64,000 nucleotides of DNA, from NCBI RefSeq assembly GCF_030272615.1, contig NC_081411.1, positions 156,016,971-156,080,970 on the forward strand, read 5' to 3'. Position 1 is the first letter of the stretch; each line of letters opens with the position of its first letter. The DNA is from Cryptomeria japonica. Its lineage: Eukaryota > Streptophyta > Pinopsida > Cupressales > Cupressaceae. Position numbers and translations under genes: made by a program. The notes under the pieces were generated by a model that saw only the letters and a list, made by a program, of their open reading frames with translations, had not been told where the DNA came from and searched no databases. Positions 10,491 through 21,728 of this stretch are shown here, in pieces.

Positions 10491-11433
10491 TTTAGATTTT
10501 GATATGTTGAAATTTTATACAAGCATAATGGTATAATTGAACCATAATGACCTGAGTAAAACTTACATATACTTTGATATTACAAGATGACACAAGCATC
10601 GAGGTATAATTAAACCAAGATGGCCTGAGTGTTGCTTGCATAAAATAGACAAGAGTTAACCATTTTTATGCACAAAGTGAAACAATATCTTCAATGATAT
10701 GTTTTCAATCATGTCTCTAGAAAAATTTTCACCATACAAGTGATTGCCTCATAGATAGAAAACCCAAAAAATATCAGATTCCTCCTTTGCTTTTCTCTAG
10801 CTCGATGCATCGTTGAGAATTTCAAGAGAGCTAATGATTCAAAAATTTAAGATACAAAATAGTCAAAACTTCATGCTAGATTTAAACAAATTATAATTAA
10901 GGAAATCATCCATCATGTGTATGTTAAAGTTGTATTTGGATAATTGTCTTGTTTTCTTGCTTGATGAGCTATTGTTGATAGGATTTCCTTAGCGTGTTGT
11001 GATCTTTGTTTGTTTGTTGTTTGGAATGGTTAACTTTGAGAGGAATACTACCCCTACCTATAGATATCTATCATGTGGAGATACACACTAATCACCAAGC
11101 CATCATGGGATATGATGAATTGATCTTCAAATAATCAAGGACAATGACTATGCTAAGTATGTCCGGGATAATGTTCTGCAAAAAGTGTTGGGCAATGGCC
11201 ATTAGCTTTGAATTTGGATGGATGTAGAAGATATGAGTATTGATAGATAGAGGAGTTGTTCTCTCACAAATAGTGCCTATTGCTAGGTTTTCACCACTTG
11301 TTTTTATTACACTTTTTTTGTTGTCTTTTTTAATTTTTTTGTATTTTTCACTTTTTCTGTGCATTTAGACCACTCAAGTGTAGAGTTTCTTCAGATGGAT
11401 GTTGTTGGTTGGTTCGTCAAGCACATCTCCTTC
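10491..11433 (-). other. 3' untranslated and decayed integrase-tail region of the Tat element
   Basis: No intact gene. In the element's sense (minus) this lies between the integrase and the LTR. Short open frames such as 11092-11364 have no recognisable domain. Confidence 0.4.
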
Positions 11434-12519
11434 TCAAGTTGTTAGTTGATAGGTGCCTGATCCATAGGATGATATGATGACATAGGGAACTAGCGAATTA
11501 GGTTCAAACTTCCCCTTCTTTTCGCGATCCTGTTGATTTCTGGTATTTTCTTTGAGAACAAGATCGCCGACTTTAAAAATCCTAGGGATGACTCTGTGGT
11601 TGTAGCTTCTGCACATGCGCTGCTGGTATGCTTTAAGATGATCATAGGCATGTTGTCATTTTTTATCCAGAAGCTCTAGTTCATGCAGTCTATTTACCCA
11701 ATACTCCTCATCTAGTATGAGGCATTTCCAAGATACTCTGAGTGAGGGAATTTCTACCTCAAGAGGTAGAATTGCTTCTGATCCATACACCTATTAATAT
11801 GGCATAGCCCCTGTAGGTGTCTGAATGCTAGTCCTGTATCCCTAGAGTGCTGAATTGAGTTGTACATGCCAATCCTTGCATCATTTACTATTTTATTTGA
11901 TGCCTCTGCTTGACCATTCCACTGCGAGTAGTAAGGTGTAGAGAAGCGATGTTGGATTTTAAATTTGCTCACATAGTTCTTGCACATCCTGATTTTTTAA
12001 GGGATGCCCGTTGTTTGTGATGATGGAACTTGGAATGCCATATCTGCAAATTAGATAATTGAGAATAAATGAGGCAATCTACTTTCTAGTTACTATGGTC
12101 ATTGGGAATGCTTCAATCCATTTTGTGAAATAGTCTATTGTAGTGATAATGAACTTGTGTCCATTTGAAGAGGAAGGATGGATTTTCCTTACTAAATTAA
12201 GTCCCCATTGACAGAAAGGCCAAGATGTTGTAAATGGTTGCAACTCCTATGCTGGTGCATGGATAAGATTGCCATGAATTTGGCACTTAGGACATTTATT
12301 TGCAAATTGATAAGAGTCTTTCTCCATTGTTAGCCAGTAATATCCCATTCTTAGAAGTTTTTTAATGAGAGTAGGACCACTTGAATGCGTGCCACATATA
12401 CCTTCATGAAGCTCATGTAGAGCAGAGTCAGATTCATTACGATCAACGCAGCAAAGAAGAGCACCAGCTAGACCTAGATGGTAAAGTGTGTCAGCGGTTA
12501 AGGTATAATGGGAGGCTTG
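11434..12519 (-). pseudogene. Integrase of the Tat-type Gypsy element, inactive
   Basis: The minus-strand translation shows a zinc-binding N-terminus (LHELHEG, later CPKCQIHGN), then the catalytic core and a C-terminal part (frames 11754-11987 and 11434-11616, the latter with FKVGDLVLK as in Gypsy integrases). It is broken by several stops. Both catalytic aspartates read as asparagine: WGLNLV where the family has WGIDLV, and ITNNGHP where the family has TDNG. The third acidic residue is kept (NGQAEASNK). The enzyme would be dead even without the stops. Confidence 0.8.
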
Positions 12520-13137
12520 CTAGATAAAGCTATGTTTTTGGTTACGAGAGAGGTTGAGTGGTAAGGTATTGGTTTTAATATATTCATAGATTGTCCTATA
12601 TAGAGGGGAGTCTGAATCAGTTAAGGTATATATAAAGTGGGCTGCATAATTGTCATAGGTCAGGGAAAACGGTTGCTCTACCAGAAACTCATAACAACTC
12701 TGTTGCTCTGGAATTTGTAGTAGTGAAGCAATAGTGGCCATTGCATTGGTAGCTCTGTTGTCCAACCTTGGTATTTTCTTGAAGGTGATGTGTACAAAGT
12801 ACTTTTTGAAGTCATCCACCATTCTTTTGTATGGCAGCAGCTTGTCATCCTTTGTCTGATATTCATTGTTTATCTGATTTATAACCAGTTGAGAATCTCC
12901 ATAGACTTTCAATTTCGTGATTATCACTACCATTTTTATTCCTATGACTAGGGCTTCATACTCAGCGATGTTATTGGTGCATGGAAACTTGAGCCTATAC
13001 GATCTTGGAATAGTGTGTCCTTCGAGAGTGACAAACAAGATGCCGACACCCGATCCATGTTGGGTGTAGGAACCATTAAAGTACAAGGTCCATTGCTTGA
13101 GTGTAACAATAAGGAAATCCATGTCTGGAAATTCCAC
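12520..13137 (-). pseudogene. Second (archaeal-type) RNase H of the Tat element
   Basis: A 205-codon frame reads LYFNGSYTQHGSGVGILFV, then CTNNIAEYEALVIG and VYGDSQLVINQI. This is the additional RNase H domain that marks the Tat/Ogre branch of Gypsy elements. The first catalytic Asp (usually FDGS) is Asn here, while the Glu in AEYEAL and the Asp in GDSQ are present. It continues from the RNase H at 13138 in the same polyprotein, separated by one stop. Confidence 0.85.
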
Positions 13138-13621
13138 CTACATTGGTTGTTTATCTGGTAGTGGTGCTTCAGCTAATTGATCTGCAATTACTTGTCCTTT
13201 GATAGCCCGACGCTCTGCATATTGGATATCAAACTCACTGAGAATCATGACCCATTTAGCCAATCGGCCTATATGTGTCACTTTGTTGAGTAAATACTTG
13301 AGAGGATCAATTTTTGCTACTAGCTTGATTGTGTGAGCTATCATGTAATGGCAGAACATTTGAGAGGTGAATACCACAGCTAAACAAGTCTTCTCAAAGA
13401 ATTTATAATTTAGCTCATATCCATTTAATGTTCTGCTGATGAAATATATAGCTCGTTCCATGCTTTCTTGATCTTCTTGTGCTAATAGTGCCCCTAATGA
13501 TACTTTCATTGTTGATATGTAGAGAATGAGCGGCTTCACTGCTATGGGTGGTACCAGAACTGGTGGATTCATTAGATATTGCTTGAGTTGATAGAATGAT
13601 TCCATACACTTGGATTCCCAT
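13138..13621 (-). pseudogene. First RNase H domain of the Tat element
   Basis: A 155-codon frame (LILYISTMKVSLGALLAQED, IYFISRTLNGYELNY, then KYLLNKVTHIGRLAKW) matches the retroelement RNase H that follows RT in Gypsy polyproteins. It is joined to the RT region at 13690 by a short damaged segment. Confidence 0.8.
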
Positions 13622-13689
13622 CGGAATGGTATGTTCTTATGTAGGAAATGATTGAATGGAAGAATTTTATCTGCTAGTTGGGCTATGAA

Positions 13690-14290
13690 TCACTTGATAG
13701 ACTGTAGCCATCCATGTAGAGATTTGAATTGACTAATGTTCTTGGGAGGTGGCATCTCCATGATGGCGCGTACCTTCACTGGATCTACTTCAATGCCTTT
13801 TGCAGACACAATATAGCCTAATAGTTTACCCGATGTCACCCTAAAGACACACTTCTTAGGGTTTATCCTAACTTGGAATTGCTCCAATCTTTGAAATATT
13901 TTATCTAATATTCCTAGATGTTCTGCTCGAGTGAATGAGTTAGCTAGTAAATCATCCACATAGTCTTCCATGAAGGTATGAATCGTATCATGAAAGATTG
14001 TCGTCATTTCTCTTTGATAAGCTGCCCCAACATTCTTTAAGCCAAAATGCATAACATTCCAACAATAAGTTCCCCAAGGATAGGTGAATGCAATTTTATC
14101 TTGATCCTCTGGAGCTATCTTGATTTGATTATAGCCAGAGAAACCATCCATTAATGATAGATTTGCATGGCCTGCTGTTAGGTCCATAATTATGTCGATG
14201 TTGGGTAAGGGATAGTCATCCTCTGGACAAGCTTTGTTGACATCTCTATAATTTGTGCATATTGTGATTCTTCCATCCTCTTATGTCAGT
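13690..14290 (-). pseudogene. Reverse transcriptase of the Tat element
   Basis: The minus strand reads RITICTNYRDVNKACPEDDY upstream of 14187, then SLMDGFSGYNQIKIAPED, a PWGTY box, FGLKNVGAAYQR and the catalytic YVDDLL. These are RT boxes in the Tat/Retand style. The longest open piece is 165 codons (13690-14187). The YVDD aspartates are intact. Stops and shifts on both sides show the gene is dead. It would have copied element RNA to DNA in cytoplasmic particles. Confidence 0.85.
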
Positions 14291-15981
14291 GATTCTGCTA
14301 GGTGCATGTTTTTAGATGCTGCTTTTGTACTAATGTTTACTGATTGAGTTGGCTCAATCAATATGGGTGACCGCTCTTGATAGTGTTTAGGAAGAGTGTC
14401 AAGTATCTAATCCTTAGGTGCCTTAAAAAGGTTTTCACCATCAGATGTGTCCTTTATTTTGACTTTGTTGTGATCTAGTGCTGCCATTGACTGGTTTTCA
14501 GCATTAGATCCTTTATTTCTTTCATTTTTGTGACTGAGAGACTTGGCACTCTCCCGATTGCAGATATCATTATTTTGTTCACTGGTAGAGCTTGTTTTTG
14601 GGTTGACTATACATAGATAATGGACAATGGGTTCATCATCTTGGAAAATAGGTATATCAGGGTGTTCAAGTTCTTCCCAGTCTATGATATCATGAAATAC
14701 AAGTGATAGAGATTCTTTTGGTGGTTCGAGATCAGCTGTGGTAAGTGTAATTATAGAGGTATCGTTATAGTTGTCTAGGATGTTGGTTAGGTTAATGATA
14801 TTGTCAAGGTCTTCAATGGTATTATCTTCAGTGTAGACTTATTCATAGTGCCGCTGCTCATTTTCCTTAGCCTCATAGATATGTCATGGTCTGAATTCAA
14901 GTAATCAAGACTCTACACCTTATCCCTCCTGAGAAAGGGGTGTGTGTGAATGAATAGTACCTTCCTTGACATCCTCGGTAATATTTTAACAAATACCCCA
15001 TTCATAGTCATTAGAATTAGTTTCAGAAGTACCATCCTAGAGTCTTTCAGTGCTGCTGACAGGTATGTTGTAGGGTGAGAAAATATCTCTGATAATTAAA
15101 CCAATCTTGTAGTTCTTTTTGATTCGGAATCAGAGCTTGCTTGTACCCTTTGCATTTGTTCATACACTCTTTCTCATTGGGGAGTAGTGATGTCTTTGGG
15201 TGATGACTCTTCTTTGTTTTGAATAGGTTCCTATACATGATGTACTTTCTCATAAGATGTTTCTTCCCTTTGAATGACTAGTTCCTCTTGTTGTTTTTCT
15301 TTTTCCTGGTGCTCTCACTCTTTCCTTTTTGTTTCTACTGCTTGGTGTAGTGCCTCTTGCCATGAGTTCTCATTGTATTTTTTCTTTTCTTTCCATTGTG
15401 GTTTTTGATACTAATTTTGTTTGTGCCTAGGTGGTATGTTGCTTCCATATCATAGTCATGTTTTGTCTCGATAAAATTGTGAAGGAGGTTCTAGCAGTTC
15501 TATAATACCTTCTTGACACTTGCCTATAGGTCCTTTGCCATTGTATCCCATCTATTGTATGATCAAGAATCATTTTCCATATTGTTGTGTTGGTATGGCC
15601 ACCTTCAAAGTAGCGGCTTTGACCTCTTCCTCATCCTTGTATAGCAAACTAAGGATGTCTTTCTCTTCTGATTGATTTGCTAGTGTGACCAATTGGATAA
15701 ATTTGTCATCAAACTTGGTGATGGGCTGTGTTGCTTGATGTGTTGATGTAAAAGGTTGTCCATGAGATTTTAGTGATGTTGGTAATTTGGATAGACAGAT
15801 GGGTTCGAAAGAATATTCTCCCAAGCCTTGCTCTTTGATTTTCATGTTTTGTTTGAAGTCCATAGGTAAAGACTTGAGCTTTTCTTGATGATGATCTAAT
15901 GCTGAGGAAGCCAGAACTTCCCTATTGTGTGGAACCAGGCTGTCTTGAGCTGCCCCCATAGCATTGCAATGTTGAAAAGGA
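14291..15981 (-). pseudogene. Decayed protease-RT spacer region of the Tat element
   Basis: In the element's sense this links the protease (22.5-23.0 kb, across the insertion) to RT. Two open pieces remain, 15570-15998 and 15047-15253, with no catalytic motif that I recognise. The segment 14330-14480 reads LFKAPKD...HYQERSPILIEPTQ, which looks like polyprotein linker. The region ends at the target-site copy AAGGA (15977-15981). Confidence 0.55.
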
Positions 15982-16789
15982 TGTTGGCATATGGACACTC
16001 CAATGAGACATTGTGTGTGATTGAAGGTTTTGTCATTGATGGTAACCTTTCAATCCTATGGCACTAGCAAGACATTCTATCGGCAAAGCATTATTCAAGC
16101 AAGATAGTGCACCGGCATCAGCAAGACCACTCTACACCGACACTGGCATCGGCATAGAAGAAAAGATGTATACTGGCACAAAGGCCGACAGGATTTTTGA
16201 TATGTAATATTGTTTTTATTATTGTAAGCCGACTTGGAAAATTGTAAAATGACTCTTGTATATAAAGGAGATCATTATAGAGATTTGTAGATATAGAAAA
16301 GTGAGCATAAAGAAAATTGTTAGGCAGACCTAATGTGTGAATTATAGGTCAAGGGTATATGTAAAGACCAGAGCAAGAACCGGTACTGAATCTAGCATTG
16401 AAGATGTTATTGTAATGCAGTACAATATATTGGATTTGTATAATCCACATTGTAAGTTAGTGAGACTTTCCATTGAGCAGTGAGCTCTAGGCAATTGGCC
16501 TTCCTGCATGTGCAGGGCCCTATTGTAAGTAATATTCTCTTATTGGCCAGTAAGTGAATATTGTGGGTCACAAATCGCACTGAGGTTTTTCCCACGTCGG
16601 GTTTCCTTGTTAAACATATTGTGTTATGGTGTTCTTTTCATGTGGATGTTTTTTATTCTATTAATTACATTAATTCTTGCATATTGGTACACTGTTACTT
16701 TATGTTCTGCACATTTTGTCTTAAGAAAATTTCATTACCGGTCAGATACTGATTCACCCCCCCTCTCAGTATCTGTGGGAACCCTAACA
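15982..16789 (+). repeat. 5' LTR of the CCHC/long-ORF element
   Basis: 808 bp, paired with 21729-22537. TATA box TATATAAA at 16259-16266. The repeat is dotted with CCGG-containing words (CACCGGCA and similar), several of which differ between the two LTRs by C-to-T or G-to-A changes. Confidence 0.95.
16259..16266 (+). promoter_or_regulatory. TATA box of the CCHC/long-ORF element
   Basis: TATATAAA followed by GGAG, conserved in the 3' LTR at 22006-22013. Confidence 0.7.
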
Positions 16790-16791
16790 AT

Positions 16792-16803
16792 TGGTATCAG
16801 AGC
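16792..16803 (+). other. Primer-binding site, initiator-Met tRNA type
   Basis: TGGTATCAGAGC two bases after the LTR end is the standard plant primer site complementary to initiator methionine tRNA, common in Copia elements. Confidence 0.9.
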
Positions 16804-16860
16804 TTGGTCCTCTATTTTCAGAAGCCTAACAACTTGAGGAAGATCTTGACACTGGTAAAA

Positions 16861-18018
16861 ATGGAAAATCTGATGAAGCAACATGAAGGAGCTCTTACTG
16901 ACTATGATGCAGAGAAGTTGAAAAATATCAAATTAGAAGATGATTTAAAAGCAGCTCAGGATATCATTCAGGCACTTCAAGAAAATCTTATTGTTACAAG
17001 AAATAAGAGAAGAGAACTTTGTGAAAAATTGCAAAATGAGAATGATGAAAAGGAATCACTTAATGATATGATAAGAAAATTGAAACAAGAGATCATGACA
17101 ACAAAAAATGAAATGCAGGATATGACTATGAGATTTTGCAAAGAGATTGAGGATAGAAAGAAGAATTAAGAAGAATTGACCAGAAGACTAAGTGATGCAG
17201 CAAATGAGAACACAAGACTTAGCTATGAAAATGACATGTTGAAGATAGATCTGATGCATACTCAGAATGACTCGAATGAACTAATGAGACAAAAAAAAAT
17301 CTTGGAAAGGGAATTGGAAACTGCAAATCAACACAAAGAAAAATTCAAGAAAAGCTCAGAAGAACTTGGTACCTTATTGAAGAATCAAAAACCCAAAGGT
17401 GACACTTCTGGAATTGGATTTGAAGTTGGAGAAAGCTCTGGTACTGCAAATACTCAGGATCACAGCAAACCGGTAAGACCTCCTAATACTTACAAATTCA
17501 ATGGATAATGCTTTAACTGTAATAAATATGGTCATAGGGCAAACGAATGTAGATCTAGGAATTATCAGAATATCAATCCTCCCACCGGTCAATGCTCCAA
17601 ATGCAACAAAGTTGGTCATAACTCTAAAAACTGCAGAATGAATGTAAGATGTTATGTTTGTGGAAGATTTGGACATTTATCAAATCAATGTAGAACACAA
17701 ATCGACATAGGTTATGGGAAAGCTATTCAGAAAAATAATGTAACTTGTTATGCATGTAACAAGATTGGTCATATTGCTAAATTTTGTAGAAGTAAAGGTA
17801 CACCTGTAGATAACAAAAGTACTAGCTTGAAAGGTAAAGAAAAGGTTGAAGAGGTTAAGCAAGAATTCTCAAAGCAATGGATTAGAAAAGCTGATCTAAA
17901 TATTGGGAATACTCCTCCACTAGTAGAACCAACAAATGCTCCACCGGTAGGACAATGTGATGCTCCACTGGTAGGACAGAGCAATGCTCCACCAAGAGGA
18001 AGTTCTTCATCTAATTGA
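16861..18018 (+). pseudogene. Gag-like coiled-coil protein with four CCHC zinc knuckles
   Basis: One frame runs from ATG 16861 to the stop at 18016-18018 and is interrupted by only two stops (TAA 17167 and TAA 17506), about 385 codons. Residues 1 to about 190 are Glu/Lys/Leu-rich heptad-like sequence, probably a long coiled coil. From 17512 there are four C-x2-C-x4-H-x4-C knuckles in a row: CFNCNKYGHRANEC, CSKCNKVGHNSKNC, CYVCGRFGHLSNQC and CYACNKIGHIAKFC. These should bind RNA as in nucleocapsid. A typical Copia gag capsid domain is not seen; the coiled coil may replace it in assembly. The tail has repeated APPVGQ-like units near 17935-17990. Confidence 0.8.
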
Positions 18019-18320
18019 AGAAAATTATCTTGAGGGTTTGGCAATCTAATGACACATGTGCTATTATTCCCTCGGTTAGAGAAAAGAAGTTGAAAATCAC
18101 TCATTACCGGAAAATAAAGTTAAGCTAATACATTATCGACAAGCAATTAATGTGGTAGGTAGCAAAAAAGACTTTATAAAATAAGATTTTGGCTCCATTT
18201 CATTTCACCATGATTTCAAACTTTCAGAGAGCGCAAAAATTTCTGAGCTAAGGCATTTCGAGCAAGAAGCAATCACACTCCAAGCAATCATTCATCCAAG
18301 ACAAAAAAAGGTATTTTATC

Positions 18321-21300
18321 ATGGCATCCTCCTCTGCAATTGAATACATAGCGAACCCTACTATTGTGGAAGTAATTAAAAGACCTAGGCCCGTATTTCA
18401 GTTGGTCCCTGAAATAGCAAAGAAAGATGATACCTTAGGTGCATTCTCTCAAATCCCTAAAGGTTTTGTATATGCAAAAGACCCTAGAATGTATATTCAC
18501 TGCAATATTGAATAACTAGGAGATGAGGAAATCAAAACCATGTACAAAACTGAGATATGTGATGATACCGGCAATATCAAAGCTAAGCACAAAATCATTG
18601 AAACCCTAGGATTCATAGAAATCCTTAGTATTCTTGAATTTCCTAAGGATGTGATTAGGATAGTATTAAGCAGAGTTCATGGAGAATTTTTTTGGTTAGA
18701 TACAATTCATAAGATCACTAAGCAAGCGGTAAAGGTTGTCACAGGGTTACCGGCCACCGATAAGAGACCAAATAAAAACAAGAAAGTTTCAAATGATTTA
18801 GTCATTGACCTAACAGGTGCAACATCTGATAAAAGATCTTTAAGGGTTAATGATGTAAAGGATACAAATGTGAGATTCATAAGCATGATATTAGGTTACA
18901 AAGCCACTCATGCCAATAGACTCAACTCAGTTTCAAGTTTGCGCATCAAGAGTGCTTATGACATAATAACAGACAATGCAAAAATTGACATCTATGAATG
19001 GCTAAAGGATGAACTGATAGACAACCTTGGGAAGATAAAGAAGGATAAGAAAGGAACCTTCAGATTTGGAAATCTGTTAGTGTGTCTAATGCTTCATTTA
19101 ACAAAACAAGTTCCCAATATAGGATATAAATATTTTGGATATGACATAGCGGTAGGAAAGCAACTGATAGAACTATTCAATACGATGGACAAAAATAAGG
19201 AAAACATCATTCATGACTTTTTCCAAGCACTAAAAAAAAAAATGAAGAAAAGGACAAGTTATCACAAAAGATTGTAGACAAATACAAAGATGATATATGC
19301 TTTGTTATAAAAAAGGATGAAATATGGAAGGAAGAAGTCATCCCCAGGACAATCTGGGTAACAAAAATGGGCTATGAAAAAGATGACCACATAGTGGAAA
19401 CTTATGCCAAAGCACTTCTGGAAGCCCACAATGAACCTAAAGAAGAAATATTTGGTAGTGCTGAAACCATAGAAAGCCAAATTCAATCAAAGAAAAGATT
19501 GAAAAAGGTTGAGGCATTTGTGATAAAAGGATCCAGACAAGCAAAAGCCATAAACGAAGATATATTAAAGAAAACCAGTATAACTAAAGATGAGTTGGTA
19601 GACCCACAACCTGAAGCTCATCTATCACTGGTAGGTACTTCCTCAGAAGGAGATATGCTAGCAACTTTTAAAAGAGTTGTTAGGAAAAGAGATCCCTCAC
19701 CGACAACCACTCCTTCACCTAGAAGGACAAGGTAGAAGCAACAAGCTATGAGATCTCCAGTCAAAAAGGTCACACCTAAAAAGAAGCTAACTCCTAAGAA
19801 AAGGAAAAAGACAACAACTGACTTGGCACCTCTAGAAATTTTATTAAATGAGATCACAGAGGAAGGAAAACTGAAGAACATAGGGAAAATTTATGACACC
19901 CTATTGGCTGATGAGAAAGGGCAAGTTGAGGAGAGTGTAATATTACACATGGACATGTTTAAAAAGTTTTTGTTGCAAGTCTTAAATGAAATTCATGATG
20001 ACTTATACCAAAGACTTGAGGCTAGAAGGCAAGGAGTAATTGAACTGGACAAGAAAATAAAAATAGAAAAACTACTTGCAGTATATCTAGTAAACTCCCC
20101 AAAAGAAATTGATGATCTGATAGCTCAGGCTAACTGGATAGTTTTTTCAACTGCACACCGGCAAATTTCACTGATGGAAGGTAGAGTTACAGAGGTTTCA
20201 AAGGAAACAGAAGATGGTTGGGACATATTTTTGGTTGAAGAAGAAAAACAAGAAGAATATAGGAATCCCAAGCCTATTAAGGTATATCAGAAGGACAAAG
20301 GGAAAGGGAAAGTTGGTGGACCTCCAAGCATAAAGATTAAAGATAATCTACCTCCACCTGTAAAAATTACAATCCCTGAAAACCAACTGGCAACTGAAAG
20401 CATGGATACAGAGGATGGCAATACAAATCTTGAAGTCCTATTCACTGTAAATGTTGATACCCAAAAGATCAACATAACAGTTGATAAAGACCCAAGTGTA
20501 AAATCAGATATAGCCAAAGAGCCTCCGGTAACAGGAAATATAGAGCAACCGGCAATGGATATAGGGAAAAAGATGGAATTTGAAGCACAAATAAAGAAAC
20601 CGATAGAGCTAAAGGCTCCAGAACAGATGCCACCGGTAAGAAATGAAGTAGGAAAACCAGTGCTAAAAGAAATGCAGACACAAACTGAACTACCAGAGGT
20701 CAATACAAGCATGGTCACTTCCACCGATACTCAGTTTGTTGGGTCACCATCAAAGTCAACAAATGTGACTAAGGTATTACTTGAATCCATGAAGAAAATA
20801 ACTGACTATAGCTCACAAGCTTACAAAGCAATAGATGATTCAATCCCATTTTTGAAAATAATAGCTCCTAATTGTAATATAGATAATAAAGATTCTTTAG
20901 GATAGTTAGATACACTATGTAAATACATTTCTAGAAATATTGAGAAAATAAAGGTAGAATCTATAAAGGACATTGTAGAAAAGGAGAAACATAAATTCTT
21001 TGAGGAAGGAATTAAGAAGTGTAATAGACATTTTGACACACTTCTACCGGAACTGTGTAGTTTGTTAAAAGAGTACAAAAACCTGTACAAAGACACATGC
21101 AAAACAAACTTCCTGACTATAGATGTAGACAAGAAGATAAGCAAGACACAGGAAGAGATAAACAAGCTTGCAAACAATTTTGTCAACTCACCAGATTCAT
21201 TATCTATTTTTGAAGATAAGTTAGCAAATTTTGAGATAGAATTACTTAAACAGGAGAAAGAGAAAGAGACAATAATAAATAAGGCAAAATACTTGAGATC

Positions 21301-21397
21301 CAAACTGAGTCCAAGATTGGATTATCTAGCATCTCTATGGAAGGAAATTTCAGAGGCATTAACATTGGGAAGTAAAACACCGGCAGAGCAATTGTAG
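18321..21397 (+). pseudogene. Unassigned long ORF of the non-autonomous LTR element
   Basis: A coding-like frame of about 1,000 codons starts at ATG 18321 (MASSSAIEYIANPTIVEV). It is broken by TAA 18513, a one-base shift at an 11-A run (19232-19242), TAG 19733 and TAG 20903, and ends at TAG 21395. The first third (18540-19240) is globular, with LRVNDVKDTNVRFISMILGY and RFGNLLVCLMLHLTKQVPNI, and resembles hypothetical proteins found within plant repeats. The middle has basic SPxK-like tracts (19690-19815) and a long charged Pro/Thr/Glu-rich linker. The end (20930-21390) is Lys/Glu-rich, probably coiled coil. I see no RT, integrase, protease or transposase motif. It occupies the place of pol. 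The few lesions imply it was intact until recently. Confidence 0.65.
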
Positions 21398-21434
21398 CAT
21401 CTCACCGACATTGTGAAGAAACTGAAACCGCAAT

Positions 21435-21728
21435 AAAAGATAGCAAAAAGTTTATGGATAGTACAAACTTAATTTTGGGTGATCTTCTTTAGATAATAAC
21501 TTCCCAACTACAAGGTTGAGGTTATGGATTGGTATAACTACAAACTCTACTAACCTTTGTCATTGATGCCAAAGGGGGAGTAGTAGGATGAGAAAATTCA
21601 AAACATAGGGATCATATGCTCAGGGGGAGTCCCTCATTTTTTTTGGTAAATTTTTTTTGGTCTACACATTTTGGGATATCTTTTTGAAATTTCTCATGAG
21701 TGTTGCCATCAATGTCAAAGGGGGAGAT
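21435..21728 (+). other. 3' untranslated region and polypurine tract of the CCHC/long-ORF element
   Basis: No gene. A first AAAGGGGGAG occurs near 21571-21580, a CAGGGGGAG near 21621, and the final AAAGGGGGAGA just before the LTR (21717-21727). Repeated purine tracts upstream of the last one are common in Copia elements. Confidence 0.65.

Noticed and set aside
20287-20724. A 145-codon minus-strand frame with a membrane-like profile
   Set aside because: Antisense shadow of the charged Pro/Thr/Glu-rich part of the long plus-strand ORF.
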